Shown here: one piece after another, positions 23,356-35,800 of the stretch
Numbering within the stretch: the first letter of the stretch is position 1
Layout: each line of letters begins with the position of its first letter
Source of the DNA: Aphanomyces cochlioides
Taxonomy: Eukaryota; Oomycota; Saprolegniomycetes; Saprolegniales; Verrucalvaceae
DNA length: 64,000 nucleotides
Assembly (NCBI GenBank): GCA_019828595.1
Contig: JAHQRK010000020.1
Span: 744,001-808,000, forward strand
Direction of reading: 5' to 3'
Position numbers and translations under genes: made by a program
Notes under the pieces: model-generated
The model's database searches: none
What the model was told of the DNA's origin: nothing
What the model saw: only the letters and a program-made list of their open reading frames with translations

Positions 23356-24062
23356 TTTGAAGTCATCGTCCAAAATGATATATTTTATCCGGATCCGGTT
23401 GAAAATCAAATATCAAGCGAATGACGTGGCGCGCTCTAGAGGTTAGAACAATCGCGTTCAAAATCCACTGCAGCGCCAAGAGTATTTGAAACTTGACCTT
23501 GGAGTTGCTACGGTACATCGACATGGAACAAGTCTTCTCAACACTGAAATGGAAACTCCAACTAAATGAGGAGTGTGCTGATGGATTGATTGCCTCTGAA
23601 GCAACCTGTCCATTGTCGACTTTGGTGTCAAGAGAGCTTCAGCTGTCCCTCACGTTGTAGATAAGCGTAAAATATAACACCAAGGTGAAAGAAGTTGAGC
23701 CTCTTTACCATGTAGCACTTGGGATGAGAAAGATGACAATGAACTCACTACGTCATTTCATGACGAAGAGTTGCTCGTCCTCAACCATGTCGAGCATGAC
23801 AAAATCATGCCAAAATCATACCAACTCTTGGCCACTGTACTTCAATCAAGTTGAACCTTCGTTGTATTGTCAGGATTTGCCGCTGAGTTGTTCATGACTT
23901 CGACAAGGGTTGACAGGCGCTGAATTGCATGTGTTTGTGTATACTTGAGGGTGCGACGTCTGGACGAAATCGACAAGCGCGGGATACAATGGCAAGACAA
24001 TGCCAAATGGTCAAATCACACAATGGGCTAACAAGATCGACTTGCATGAAGAATGATATTGT
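23356..24062. other. Decayed duplicated non-coding module
   Basis: It contains GAATGACGTGGC at about 23420, a motif recurring beside C2-DysF copies, and a 23820-23990 segment. That segment resembles 37750-37930 (shared TACTTCAATCAAGTTGA, GACAAGGGT-like and TTGAGGGTG-like blocks). No intact reading frame. Confidence 0.4.
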
Positions 24063-24335
24063 CCTTTTCAGTGAAATGTGGACTTGGCAGGTCGTTGGCC
24101 AAATCGCATATTAATCGACTATACTTAATTTAATATGAAATATCGTATAGTATACACAGTGAAGTACAATTTCTTCTACTGAGCTAAGTTCACTAACCCA
24201 GAATACCGTCATGCATGATTTCTACGCCCAATACAACCTCGTTATGAAGTGTCAAGACGCCGCGTGTATCTTCTGCGAGTCAGCGTCCATCATGGCCTTT
24301 CCCCACGGCCTTTCCCCAAGTCATATAATTAAGGT
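24063..24335. repeat. Unoccupied paralogue of the Helitron tandem target
   Basis: 24063-24121 matches 29450-29508, and 24122-24335 matches 36782-37015. Here the halves are contiguous (ATCGACTA|TACTTAATTT). In the other locus 7.27 kb of Helitron separates them. This shows the repeat as it was before insertion. Confidence 0.8.
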
Positions 24336-24609
24336 GCATAATCAAGAAACGAACGCAAAGACGTGATTTCTGTTTGAGCACACGGATTTGACAAAGATAT
24401 ATTGTCAGTGAAGTCAACGTGGTTTGTTGTCTCGTAAAGGACAATAAAGGGGACAACTTTCGATTGTGCGTGAAAACTTCGAGACGAGATGCATAAAGTC
24501 CCCAATGTAGATGAGCTTCTAATTTTGCAATGCACAGGACTTTGCGTGACGTTGCGGGTTGTCATGTTTTGACATCTCGCCGGCTTACACGATTACTGAT
24601 AGATCAAGT

Positions 24610-25082
24610 AAATGACGTGGCACGCTGGTAGATTATTTTTTACTAGCATCGCTACCAGACCAATACTCAATGCCGAACGTTTCATAGTGGGGAGACGCGT
24701 CGTTTCCATTTTGCGTGGAGCGCGTCGTTCCTCAAAAGCGGTCTTCTCTCAAGACATTTTCCACAACTCCAACTTGAGGGAGATTTTGCCATGGCCGCAG
24801 ACAATTGGAACCTCGGTGACATTTCCAAGTTGTACTCCTTTTCACGGCCATTGGGGTTTCAAAGTTGATCAGCGGTAACACGAGCGATCCGATCAGTTCA
24901 TCACTGTATCTATCGTAGGCCAAAACCTCGAGAGATTTACTGTACATGTCACCTTCCCTGAGTGGAAACTCAGTGACATCCTCTGAGAATAAACTTGAGA
25001 GGAGTCGGGATAATGTAAATTCAGGTCTCCGGTGTCGGATATCGCCCACCTTGACGATGTTGACATCAGGCCTTGGGAACAA
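24610..25082 (-). pseudogene. C2-DysF gene relic
   Basis: The minus-strand frame has VNIVKVGDIRHR, EFPLREGDMYSKSLEVLAYD and DELIGSLVLPLINFE. These align with FKVGDVKFRST, EFTLTEGAMYTKTLEILVYD and DELIGSVKLPLVNFE of the gene at 38449-42312. The downstream part decays through ARRS-type codons to the GACGTGGCACGCT motif at 24612. The N-terminal C2 half is missing and frames are broken. It may be the detached 3' part of the copy at 26082-27111. Confidence 0.65.
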
Positions 25083-26081
25083 TGGAAAATCCCTTATATG
25101 GCCCTACTTTTTACGGCATAATTGAGGGGGATCGCTTCTCTGATACCCGTAACAATGGCTATAACGACCCAACACGGACATGGTTATTGCAATCATTAAT
25201 GAAAAGGGCCCTGGTGATCGGCGTCATGGTTGAAATGGTCATATTTAATGTGCTCTGGGTCACAATGGCCCTGATAATGGCTGTTGATGCATGAGATTCC
25301 CTCATCCAGGGAAGCTCGGCTTCCTTACCGCTGGGCAACTTCTGCTGGCAGAAGAGTACGAGCAATACATTCTCTAATGTTAAAATACATAAAGTACTTC
25401 ATGTGCAAGAACCACATACAATCTAAGCGATTCATTGCTCAAGACCTAAGCTTTGTCCTTCCAACTTCCAATATAGTGGGGCGACTTTTTTCAAAGGCAA
25501 AGCTTGTCTTGTGTTGTGTGCTGAGGTTTGAGCCATAACCAGCCACGCACAGGCGTGTCCCACGGGCGACAGCCGAGTGCCGTACTTTCTGGAAAGATGC
25601 AACAAGATGAAGCTGTGTATTGCATGCTTAGTTGAAGACAACGAGATCTTGCGACCGGTCGGCCCAAAGGGTGCAGCGCAACCCTTCAGCCAGCACCAGG
25701 TCCAGATCGTCAGTTCCAAATTGGTTCCGTATTGGGTTCTACTGGGATAAGTTAATCAATTGCATTTCCATGGAGGCGGCACTCCCCTAGAAGTATGTTG
25801 ATAGACTTACCGCGGGTAGTTTCACCACATCTTGACAGATCGACGATTGTCGTTGCTTCCAGTGAATTTCGAAATGGATCTATTTTTAGCCGCCAATTGG
25901 GATGTCCAACTTCTTCAGCTTTGAAGGTAGACTAGCTGCATAAAGATGAATATGTACTGGTGCTGTTCCATACTGCGCCTAAGGGTTCCCTTATTGAGGG
26001 GCCAGATGAAAATATTGCCCTAATTACGCTGAGTGTCCGAGCAAACTACCCTAGTTATGTCTAGCTATGGATCCACAATCC
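25083..26081. other. No gene seen
   Basis: About 1 kb between a C2 relic and a coiled-coil copy on the same strand. Short frames only; probably degraded middle of one former gene plus unrelated insertions. Confidence 0.35.
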
Positions 26082-27111
26082 CTAGATATGGCAACAGATT
26101 TGTGTTCCACCATTAGATAGGATGTCCTTGGCGTCCTCCAGCCCTTCTTTTCCATAATATTTTTCCAAGCCTTGGTTGACATATGCCGCATTTCGATACG
26201 TAATGAGCGCCTTTTTTGCCGTAGCAGCCTTGTTCTTGGCTTGTTTCAAGCGTGCTGACAAATTTTGAATCGTAGACTTCATCGTCGATTTCACTTCTGA
26301 CAAATTTTGAATCGTAGACTTGAGCGTCGATTTCACATCACCCAAATTCTCTTTGAGTTTAGCACTTAGAGCTTGTAGCTCAATGCACTGGGACCTTTCA
26401 GATTCCAGTTGGGCAGTTAATGTATTGATTTGGTCCCTGAGTTCTGATGTCTTCCCTGTATGCATAGCAGCCATATCCTTCGCTTGTCCTTTCAAAGAGG
26501 CAACGTCAGCTCGAAGGTCAGTGTCTAAAGTTTCATTAAATGAAACTTCAAAAGCATCAAATTTTGATGCTTTTGCTTCTTGCAGGGATTTCACTTGAGC
26601 ATGCAGAGCCAATATGCTTGCTTCATGCACAATTTTCTCCGTCGTATACGTCGTAGAGAGCGTCCCAAGTTTTGTATCCAAGTCATCACGATCGGTCGTA
26701 ATCTCTCTCAGTTTGCGCTCATGATCTTCAGATGCGGTTGCAGCGGCGAGAGAGGCTTGAGCGATTTTCGTCTGCAGAGCCGAGCGCTCCTCTGACAATT
26801 TATCAACCATTTTCTTCAAGATAGCAGAGTCTGCAATGGCTTTCTTCAGTGCATCAATTAAACATTCGTGGACATGCGTCAATTGAGGAGCAATCTTTGG
26901 AAGTAGTGGCTTTCTTACAGGTATGTTTCGAACATGGACAAGATCGCGTTCTGAAAGGGACATGTTTTGCATCACCTATACGCTGGCGAGTGCACCTCCG
27001 CATCATTCTCTGTACAAACCGCATTGGACATGTAGCATCGGTCTTCCGGAGCGTCGAATTTAAGTACTTTAGAGTGCACCACACGCCCCGCAACATGGTT
27101 TTCAATATCAA
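26082..27111 (-). pseudogene. Coiled-coil family copy, truncated at both ends
   Basis: The exon 26975-26082 reads VMQNMSLSERDLVHVRN, matching VMESLQVKERDVIYVLH, then a long coiled coil (TTYTTEKIVHEASILALHAQ, LKSTIQNLSEVKSTMKST) ending GGTQICCHI. A GT..AG intron at about 26980-27025 joins it to SKVLKFDAPEDRCYMSNA, the end of the N-terminal module. Farther upstream, a MITE-like repeat begins at 27206 where the rest of the module should be. No C2 or DysF follows directly; a C2 relic lies 1 kb downstream. The coil frame is still open, so decay may be recent or a shortened protein may be made. Confidence 0.55.
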
Positions 27112-27290
27112 GTAGCATGGGGTACATTGTGCCCAAACGAGCTACAACCAATTAACCAAGTTGTCGTCACCTCGACTCACCTAACGCTTTGAATGCAGAC
27201 TGTAGTATTGTGCGTTCTACTTAAAATTTCCTCAGGCGATTGGTTGAATCAACTGCCGGTAAATCGCCAGACCTCCGAAATATAATACTA

Positions 27291-29094
27291 CACCTTTTTT
27301 CACTTAATTTAGACCTTTTCGCATTATCATTCGTCACAACCCCAAAGTAATTCAAAGAACATCCACTACATTTCACCTATCATTCATTATATTTCATGGC
27401 AGATCAAAACTAGACCATTATAATTCGTCCAAAATGCAGTCAATTTCATCTAACGAACATTTAAATTCAATTTCTCTCAATATATTTCACCTACTGTGCA
27501 GTATATTTCATCATTTCTCAACTGGCTCTCACACAAGAGTTTGGCGCGCTTTTCACATAATCATTCAAACCAAGAATGGAAGAGATCGAGCAGCATCCCA
27601 TGACGCCGGTGAGTCGAAGAGAAATGAGGAGATAACTCACATGACGACAGCCAAGTCGACGCGGACCATACAAGCGAATTCCACTGTCTGCTAAAAAGCG
27701 TGTTGTAGCGGCACATGACGCCGGCCAGGACTGGAAATATGTTGCGCGGGCGAATGGAATCAATTTGTCCACTGCAAAAGGATGGCTTTTGCTTGATTCA
27801 CTCACACCCAAACAAAGAGGTATATAGATTCCCAATCATTGCTCATGTCACCTAGGAGGATACAAGCCCAGAAAATTGTCTCCTGAAGACGTGGACAAAA
27901 TGGAGGCCTGGGTTGAATTCGATTGCCAAATGACTCTCACAGAGATCAAAGCTAAAGTCGAACGCGACTTGGGCATTGTTGTTTCTGAAACAACTGTTCA
28001 TCGTGCCTTGGACGAACGTCTTTTCACGTTCAAAGATTTTTATTATGAGCCTCTGCAGATGAATGATCCCATCTTCAAACAAAAACAACTGGAATATGTC
28101 CAAGAATTACGGGCATACCAACGCCAAGGCAAGATACCAATTTGGCTGGACGAAACCAACGTCGCCCGAAGGGCCGATCGAAGAGAAATACTCGTGCAAG
28201 GTTCGTCCGCGGAGGTGCCCAGAAGGGCAAAAATTTGCACATCATTGGTGCCATTTCGTCAACGAACTTTGTCTTTTGCACGAAGAAGAGAGGTGCGTTC
28301 AAGTCGGCCGATGCGAATGACTGGTTGAGAAAAATGCTCCGTGCTGCAAAAGACCATTTTGGTGGCTTGTCTGATATCGTTGTCATCGCCGACAACGCAC
28401 CATGTCATTCGAGGTACTTGATCTATGTAGAAATGCTTGATATATTGTAGATTATCTGGTGTATTCTCTGAAGCTGAGTTTGAAGAAGCATGTTTCCTCA
28501 AATTCGGTCCATATTCGCCCATGTTAAACCCAATTGAGAACATGTGGTCGTCCTTGAAGAGTCGTATTAAGGCTATGCTCCGCGAGCGTCTTATAGCCTT
28601 CATGGGACCACCGCCTGATGGCCAGACACGCGACGAGTTTCGTATTGCGTATCTGGAATATATTGCCGATGAAGCAATTAATGGTTCGTATGATTTTAAT
28701 GCTGTCTTCTCTGAACTATCTCTGAACTATGCCTTAGGAATTGAACCTAACCGTCTGCATGTCTTCACGGGGAGACTCGAGCCGTTTTACGCCCGTGTCG
28801 AGAACATGGACAACATGGAAGTTGGCACTTGATCTTATGATGTTTTGCGTTTGCGTGACGTGGATGCATTTCGCTCGAAATATACTGCACAGTAGGTGAA
28901 ATATATTGAGAGAAAATGAATGTAAATGTTCGTTAGATGAAATTGACTGCATTTTGGACGAATTATAATGGTCTAGTTTTGATCTGCCATGAAATATAAT
29001 GAATGATAGGTGAAATGTAGTGGATGTTCTTTGAATTACTTTGGGGTTGTGACGAATAATAATGCAAAAAGGTCTAAATTAAGTGAAAAAGGTG
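27291..29094 (+). mobile_element. Tc1/mariner-type transposon with ~218 bp terminal inverted repeats
   Basis: 1804 bp element flanked by TA (27289-27290 and 29095-29096). The terminal inverted repeats 27291-27509 and 28877-29094 are nearly identical and begin CACCTTTTT..CACTTAATTTAGACC. It encodes one transposase gene. TA duplication and DDE content place it in the IS630/Tc1/mariner group; the TIRs are much longer than the ~30 bp typical of classical mariner. Confidence 0.9.
27576..28832 (+). pseudogene. Tc1/mariner-type DD35E transposase, frameshifted
   Basis: ATG at 27576; an intron of about 42 bp leads to SRRGPYKRIPLSAKKRVVAA. A helix-turn-helix (DWKYVARANGINLSTAKGW) follows. After a second intron, VSETTVHRALDERLFTFKD gives a second DNA-binding helix. 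The catalytic block has first Asp in IPIWLDETNVAR, second Asp in VVIADNAPCHSR and Glu in NPIENMW. A 37 bp intron separates the last two, and splicing it leaves 35 residues between them (DD35E). At about 28160-28170 the frame shifts by one base between DETNVAR and RPKGRSKRNTR, so this copy cannot make full-length enzyme unless the base is a sequencing error. It ends at 28832. Confidence 0.8.
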
Positions 29095-29508
29095 TAATAT
29101 CAATTTTAGATGGTTATTTTGATCTTTGGTTAAAGTCTTGATCGGGATGGTACACGAAATCGACGAAGCTTCGTCGCTGCGCTGGCGAGGCCAGAGACTT
29201 CTCCACTCGTTTTACGCTCAACGTGAGGAGCGCTGAATAACATGGAATTCTCATCGAGGTGGGGTCGCTCTGGAAGGTTGTATAGAGATGACGTGAGATT
29301 TGCAGCTTTTCTTCACAAACTTAGGTCAGTTTTCAGCCAATCAAATGATAGTAAAATTATTTTTAGCCAATCACATTGTCCGGACGATTTCCAGGCGATT
29401 GGAAATATCGCCTGAAATTGGCAAATTTGGACGGAATTCACAATATTTTCCTTTTCAGTGAAATGTGGACTTGGCAGGTCAATGGCCAAATCGCATATTA
29501 ATCGACTA

Positions 29509-31759
29509 CTAGGGTGAGGCCAGGGCTACGCCCCTGGGTGGAGCGTTTTGCTTTGGAAATAACAAAGATTTGATCACACACATGAAACGTTTGAAGCCAT
29601 ACTATGAATTTTGAATTTGATTCAGGCCCAGTTCGAAGTAAAAAAATAAGTTAACGCCGAGCATACTGATTGGCTACTGTTGACTGACGAATATTATTTT
29701 TCGTCAGGAGATAAATCATGTCCTGACCACAAAACCGTCGACTCGTACCGAAAGAAAAATAAATTATCCAATCAGAGATCATATTATTTTGAAACTAAGG
29801 AGACGGCATTTACTTCGCACTCCTTATTCACTTCTTTCTTATTTTACTTCGAAATGGCCTCCATAGTTTCCCTGTTTTGTTGTGCATCATAGATCCTTCG
29901 ATTGTCAACTCTGCGCTCGCGATCTTCTTGCTCCTGAGCTGCCAGAATCTTGAGATGATGGTCACTTTGAGCGTGATAATGGATTCCGTCTTCTCCCTCC
30001 TTGGTTTCCTCTTCGTCGCTCTTATCCATGTCCGTATGGTGCAAAATGATGGCACCCCGCCCTTGATTCGCAACCTCAGTGTTGTGCTTTTTTTCGCGAG
30101 CACGTTTGTTGTATTCCGCCTTCTTGGATCTTTTCATAGCCACCTCTTTGTCGAAGTCTTCCACGATAGTATGCCGTTTCTTTTCGCGAGCACGATTGTT
30201 GTACTCCGCCTTTTTGGATTTGTCGACCTCTTCCAGGAGAGCTTGCCGTTTCTGTTCGCGAGCACGGTTGTTGTACTCCGCCTTTTTAGATTTTTCCATT
30301 GCCACCTCTTCGTCGACTTCATCCACGATAGCATGCCGTTTCTTTTTGCGAGCACGTTTGTTGTACTCCGCCTTCTTGGCCTTTCTCATAGCCGCCTCGT
30401 CGTTAGGCATCAAGGCATCGTCATCCACAGCTCGGCCATTAGCTCCAGTGGATGCAGACTCTTGTTCGGTAGCATGCACTTCATTCCGCTCTGCTTGCTT
30501 CCCAGGTTCGGAGTTATCGATCGCATGTCCTTGATTGTCATTGTCATGATTGCCATTGCCTTTGCCTTTCTTAGAGGCCGAGTAGTTGTTATTTTCTACG
30601 CAGAAAACTGCGTCAGACAAATGTTCATACAAAAACATCAACACAAAAATGATAATGTGATTGGATCGTAAAAATACTGTGGATATGTGTCCCGCCACTT
30701 AAGCTTAACATAATGTGGTTTACCAGAAAATACTACTCATTTCTTTCATAAATCGTACAGAATTCGCGGTATTTATTAAACATCACTTTGTTTAATATCG
30801 TGTTTTGAACTCGTACATCCAATGAGTTGAAACTTTGATACTGGGTAATACACCTGCTAAGTATCATGAAACACCCCTGAAGTGTTTCATGATACTCGCC
30901 GTAGGCCCACTATCTACAGTGGTACTCTATGAAAAAAAGTAGCACCATCAGTTGCAATAGTGGTAACCAACGTTACACATTGTCCCCTTACTGTAAAAGT
31001 TGAACTATGGGGAGAGGATTTACTCGTCCAAAGTCAATATGAAAATACAGTAAAAACACACGTTTTAGCTGTCCCTGGCTGCTCTATGAAAATGTCCGGT
31101 ATTTCGAGCCAAAAAGGCCCTACTTCGTAGCATTCGCATATCGCGTCGGAATTCGCCTTTCGGAGTCCAAGGCTCTGGCGAGGGTATGGCTTAAAGTGGC
31201 AGAAAGGGCTCGTCACCCTACTGCACAGTGTGTTGACCGCTTATTCAGCGGCCTTTTCTGCCCGAGTGAAGCTATCCTAAGACATGCATCTCACCTTGCA
31301 TCGTCCCAGAAAAACCCAACTGCCATTCATCTCGTCTTTGGCAGGTATTATTTTAAATAGTAGGACAATATTTTCATTTTGTATGTGGAATTGTTTGATC
31401 ATTAATATTATCGACAACTGCCACGTCCAGCAACATGGGTTACATCGTGACAAAACATGACACCAAGTATTGAGCAAAACACCAAATAATTGACAACATC
31501 ACACCAAATGGATATTTGCCATGGATATCGGGCAATACAACCTTGAGTGGTCAAATTAGTTGATGTTGGTTGGAAGTGCTGACTATTACGAACGAACTTG
31601 TCTCAAATTACTCTTTTTTTTACTTGGCGTTTGTATGTCAAAATTACTCATTTTTGTACTTGGAATTTGTATGTAAAAATTACTCATTTTTTGACTTGAC
31701 GTTTGCATGTAAAAATTACTCTCGTACTTACGTGTTGCGTTAGAGCTTTAAGTAATAGA
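29509..31759 (-). mobile_element. Helitron copy B, internally deleted
   Basis: On the minus strand it runs from 5' TC (31758-31759, TCTATTACTTAAAGC) to 3' CTAG (29509-29512). The usual 3' hairpin (CCAGGGGCGTAGCCCTGG) lies just inside the 3' end. It retains the 5' region and the N-terminal coding part, but the Rep and helicase domains are deleted. The 3' 374 bp appear identical to those of copy A (31760-32133). No target duplication, as expected. Its 5' end abuts the 3' end of copy A without spacer. Confidence 0.9.
29844..30638 (-). pseudogene. RepHel N-terminal remnant
   Basis: ATG at 30638. It aligns with the first ~300 codons of the complete RepHel at 46766: an N-terminal hydrophobic segment, NNNYSASKKGKGN, and repeats of the KKAEYNNRAREKKR type. 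It then diverges after QEQEDRERRVDNRRIYDAQQ at the deletion junction near 29883. All enzymatic domains are absent. The copy number of the basic repeat differs from the complete element, so this array expands and contracts. Confidence 0.8.
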
Positions 31760-31969
31760 CTAGGGTGAGGCCAGGGCTACGCCCCTGGGTGGAGCGTTTT
31801 GCTTTGGAAATAACAAAGATTTGATCACACACATGAAACGTTTGAAGCCATACTATGAATTTTGAATTTGATTCAGGCCCAGTTCGAAGTAAAAAAATAA
31901 GTTAACGCCGAGCATACTGATTGGCTACTGTTGACTGACGAATATTATTTTTCGTCAGGAGATAAATCA

Positions 31970-32590
31970 TGTCCTGACCACAAAACCGTCGACTCGTACC
32001 GAAAGAAAAATAAATTATCCAATCAGAGATCATATTATTTTGAAACTAAGGAGACGGCATTTACTTCGCACTCCTTATTCACTTCTTTCTTATTTTACTT
32101 CGAAATGGCCTCCATAGTTTCCCTGTTTTGTTGTGGAAAAATGCCAGTACTTGCACAGATAACACGAACGACTTATCAGTGATAATACAGACGCTCGAGG
32201 TACCAGTCCTATTCACGGCGCATTTGACGGCAAGACACTGATGACCATGCGCTTAGATGATGCTCAAGGCGACTACTGTCGGAGACATAGTATATCTAGA
32301 TGGAGAAAGGCGAACCTTAGATGGTAATCTACGGTTGTGTCCAATGTGAGCGTGGCATGTGGTGGGTGGAGGTTCTAGGAGCACGGTCAAGAAGGTCAAT
32401 TTAAATGCCGAAGTTTCAGCAGCTGGTTGTACTGCTGGTATAGAGATCATTCCCGTTGCGGCAACTTTGTGCACGATGTGAACGGCAAGAAGACTGTTTC
32501 CAAGAAGCAGACTCTTTGATAATTTTATAGCTTGCCGCTGTTCGATATGCTTCTCCCATTTTAATGCTGAGGTTGAATCTAAGCAGAATA
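31970..32590. other. Extra ~620 bp segment in Helitron 3' region
   Basis: Copy A carries this block between sequences that are contiguous in the complete element (near 52380, GAACTTGGGTAT|..ATGATTTATCTCC). Copy B retains its distal ~160 bp. It has a minus-strand open stretch of ~119 codons (LKWEKHIEQRQAIKL, LLAVHIVHKVAATGMIS). Captured foreign sequence is possible; no family recognised. Confidence 0.5.
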
Positions 32591-32875
32591 TACCCAAGTT
32601 CAGATTGCACAATCTGTGCGATCGATTAGTAGATCGAGGTCATCGTTGGTTGACAACCACCTACTTCTTCCTCTTGTAATACTGTAACGTTGAATCTAAG
32701 TATAAGGTGCGTAGTTTGGGGTTAGCTAATCTCGAGGATTTATCGTCCAATTCATCGGTACGATGCAATTGGACTTGATCCAGGAAGTCACGGCAATTCC
32801 ACAACAACACAGTGTATATATTGTAAGAACATGATAACGTTTGTTAGTTATGGATGAAGTTTTATGGAGTCCTGA

Positions 32876-35800
32876 CTATTCTAATGCTTCTTGATACACA
32901 ATGTTTTTCGTGTAGATTCCAGGCAGTCCATCGTACTGTCCATTGGCGACCAAAAACTTAATGTTGCCTTTTGCTTGGGCTCTTGACATGGCGACGTAAA
33001 GCTGTCCATGCGAGAAGACGGGTTCTGGAAGGTAGACACCCACGTGAGAAATCGTTTGACCTTGAGCCTCGTGAATCGTCATTGCAAAGGCAACTTGAAC
33101 AGGAAATTGTCTTCTGCGTAGCTCAAATGGGTAATTGTTTTGCTCACCATCGTGAATTGTAGTAGTTCGGGGAATGTAAACGATCTTGTTCGTGTGGGAG
33201 CCGTTCATAATTTGAGCCTTGATACATCGTGTTTTCAGCTCAAGAACAATTAAACGTGCTCCGTTGCACATGCCTTCCGAAGTACACAAATTGCGAAGCA
33301 GAATAATGGGGCAATCAACTTTCAAATGCAACTTGTGGCTGGGGAAGTTGTTGATGTCTATAGAATTCAGAAACTCGATGGGGAACTCGCATGCATTTGT
33401 GTCCGAGTTGGGTTTGTCAGCAACAGAATCGGCGGACAAATATGTCATTTCGCAGTCGGAAGTGAGTCGCTCAAGAAGTGTTGTGTTGATGTCAGCAACA
33501 ACACTATGTTTGGGTGCAAGGATAGCTCGACATCCAAAGTACGATCTAAGTGCATTGATGCGCAGGTTGTTCATGTCTTGATAGACGTTGTGTAAAAATG
33601 ACCCCAAATCATCAGGCGACTTGTATGGAATCGCCAAATCATCAGGTAGTCGAATGTAATCGGCACCGAGTTCGGTACATGTGGGGTATATTCCATGACC
33701 AATAGACTTGAGCAATGCAGCAAACTCTCGAACACTCTCTGAGTTGTTGTTGGTCAACCTCATGTTCACCGTCAGATGAAACTTTGCGACATTTCTCCAA
33801 AGGTAAGTGTTCTTCAAGCATGCTTCGAGGATTAGCCCAGATGTGCCCTTCAAAATGACTGGAAGCATTTGCTTGAAGTCGCCCGAGAATATGACGACCT
33901 TTCCACCAAAAGGAAGCGCGTTGTCCATCAAATCTTGTAGCATGTGATCAACGGCCTCCACAGCATACTTGTGCATCATCGAACACTCGTCCCAAATGAT
34001 AAGTTCTGTGAGACGTAATAGTTCCGCAAGATGCGACTGCTTCCGAACGTCGCATCGGCTAAGCTCGTGCAATGATCTTGGAAGACAGAATCTCGAATGC
34101 GCAGTTGTACCTCCGATCAAATTCAGAGCAGCAAGTCGGACGAAGCAACAGCCAAGGCAATTTTGTTCATTGAGCGCACTTGAGCCAGTAAAATGTTTGA
34201 GATGAACGTCTTCCCTGAGCCGCCCTCACCTTCGAGAAAATATACTTTGCCTCTTCGAACAGTGCTTTCCTTCGTAATCTCGCTCATAACGTCGTTGTAG
34301 AAGACCTCGTGCTCTTCGGTCATCGTAGACTTGCCTTCCAAAATGCCTTGGATTTGTTCTTGGTTGTGCGAAGATTCCATAGCCACTAATCGGTTGGATT
34401 GACGGCCCCTGTTTGTTTCCTCAAGAGCAAAATATTGTTCGAAATGTGCAAGCTGTGGAAGCTCCGGAAAACGATCCAAGCTTGATGCATTCGACTCGAG
34501 GCATCTTGATAAAGCCTGAATTGCGAAAGCTGTAGATTTTTGAGAATCGTCGGGGTACATGCGGTGGAAATCTTGCCTCATTTTATCTTCGAATTTGTTC
34601 CATAGCCCTCGTGCATCCGCAGGTTCACAGTGAATCAGAATACTGACAAAAAGTGTTCGGAGCTCATAGGGAGTTGCTGTTTCAGTTGCTTCTCGCATGC
34701 AGGTTAGCCATTCCTCGTCATTTTCAAGAAAGCCAAGGGCAAGTGCAGCTGACTTGAACGTCGGATGAACCACGCCATTGACGGTTCGCAAATCTTCGTG
34801 CGATGTCGGACCTCGTCGGTAGCATAAGAGCATTCGCATAAAAAAACAGTCTCCCGAGCGGGGTGACACCGTCAGCATCCTCCCGATCATACGATCACCA
34901 CCCCTTTTACGTGATGTCCACTTGCGGAGCTTTGAGTTCCATACGAAATGCTCGGGGATATCATGGTACAGACATTCACGCGCAAGTGCTTGTGAATCAC
35001 TGTTTTCACGGCACAGTTCAAAAAACGCGGTGAGTTTCGTCCGGTTCCTCCTTGCCAATTCCTGAGGGCTCATCGGGCGGTCGGTAGGAATGCACACAAC
35101 TTGTTCACCTTCCAAGTGTATTTCGAGGTTCTCGACAGCGTGAGATCGTTTGAACATGTCGAAAGAGAAAATGCGTGTGAGGGCCTCACAGCACGATACA
35201 TAGCGGGCATCTTGGTATTGCTTGATTTCGTCAAGTTCGCCGGACTCAACTTGAAAATTTGAGCGGTCGGAGCCCTTGTAGATGTACTTGTACAGGTACT
35301 TGACTGCAGATATACTTGTACACGCCTCGACATTGATGTGGCAGTCGAACATGGCACTCAACGTTGGGCAGTACGGAATAACATATTGGTTGGTATACTC
35401 AGAGGGCCGCTCTGCCGAAGAGCGGCGACGACGGTAGAGTGGATATCCATCGCTGCCTTCTGATGTTTCGTTGCAGTATGCTTTTGGAAAGTTTTTCTTG
35501 CACTTCCCGTTTTCCAGGCATCGGCCGCTGCATTTGTGAATCATGCAGGTTGTAACAATTTCGTGCAGTCTTGGATTCTTTTCCTTGTCGGGGATTTCTG
35601 CACTGATAATACTGTCAATATCGGCAGCTGTCTTGATTTTGTCGTCCCCAGTGAATATGACCAACATATGGGCATGAGGCAGACCACGCTTTTGGAATTC
35701 GACAACACGAACACACGCAGCTTGTCGACCCAAAACTGCCCCCTTGTACAACATGGCTTCACTGGCTACGAGCTTGAGGCGGAACATGCGCGTCACTAAG

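Larger units (their letters stand above)
27206..29448. repeat. MITE-like repeat copy 1, split by a mariner element
   Basis: Left part 27206-27288 and right part 29097-29448 align with 45357-45622 plus 52593-52758. Ends contain short inverted motifs (GGCGATTGGTTGAATCAACC; CAGGCGAT..ATCGCCTG). Without the nested element it is about 435 bp. It has no coding capacity of its own. Confidence 0.65.

Noticed and set aside
29877..30671. 264-codon plus-strand hydrophobic frame
   Set aside because: Antisense of the basic repeats in the Helitron transposase; the same shadow appears opposite 46766-47600.
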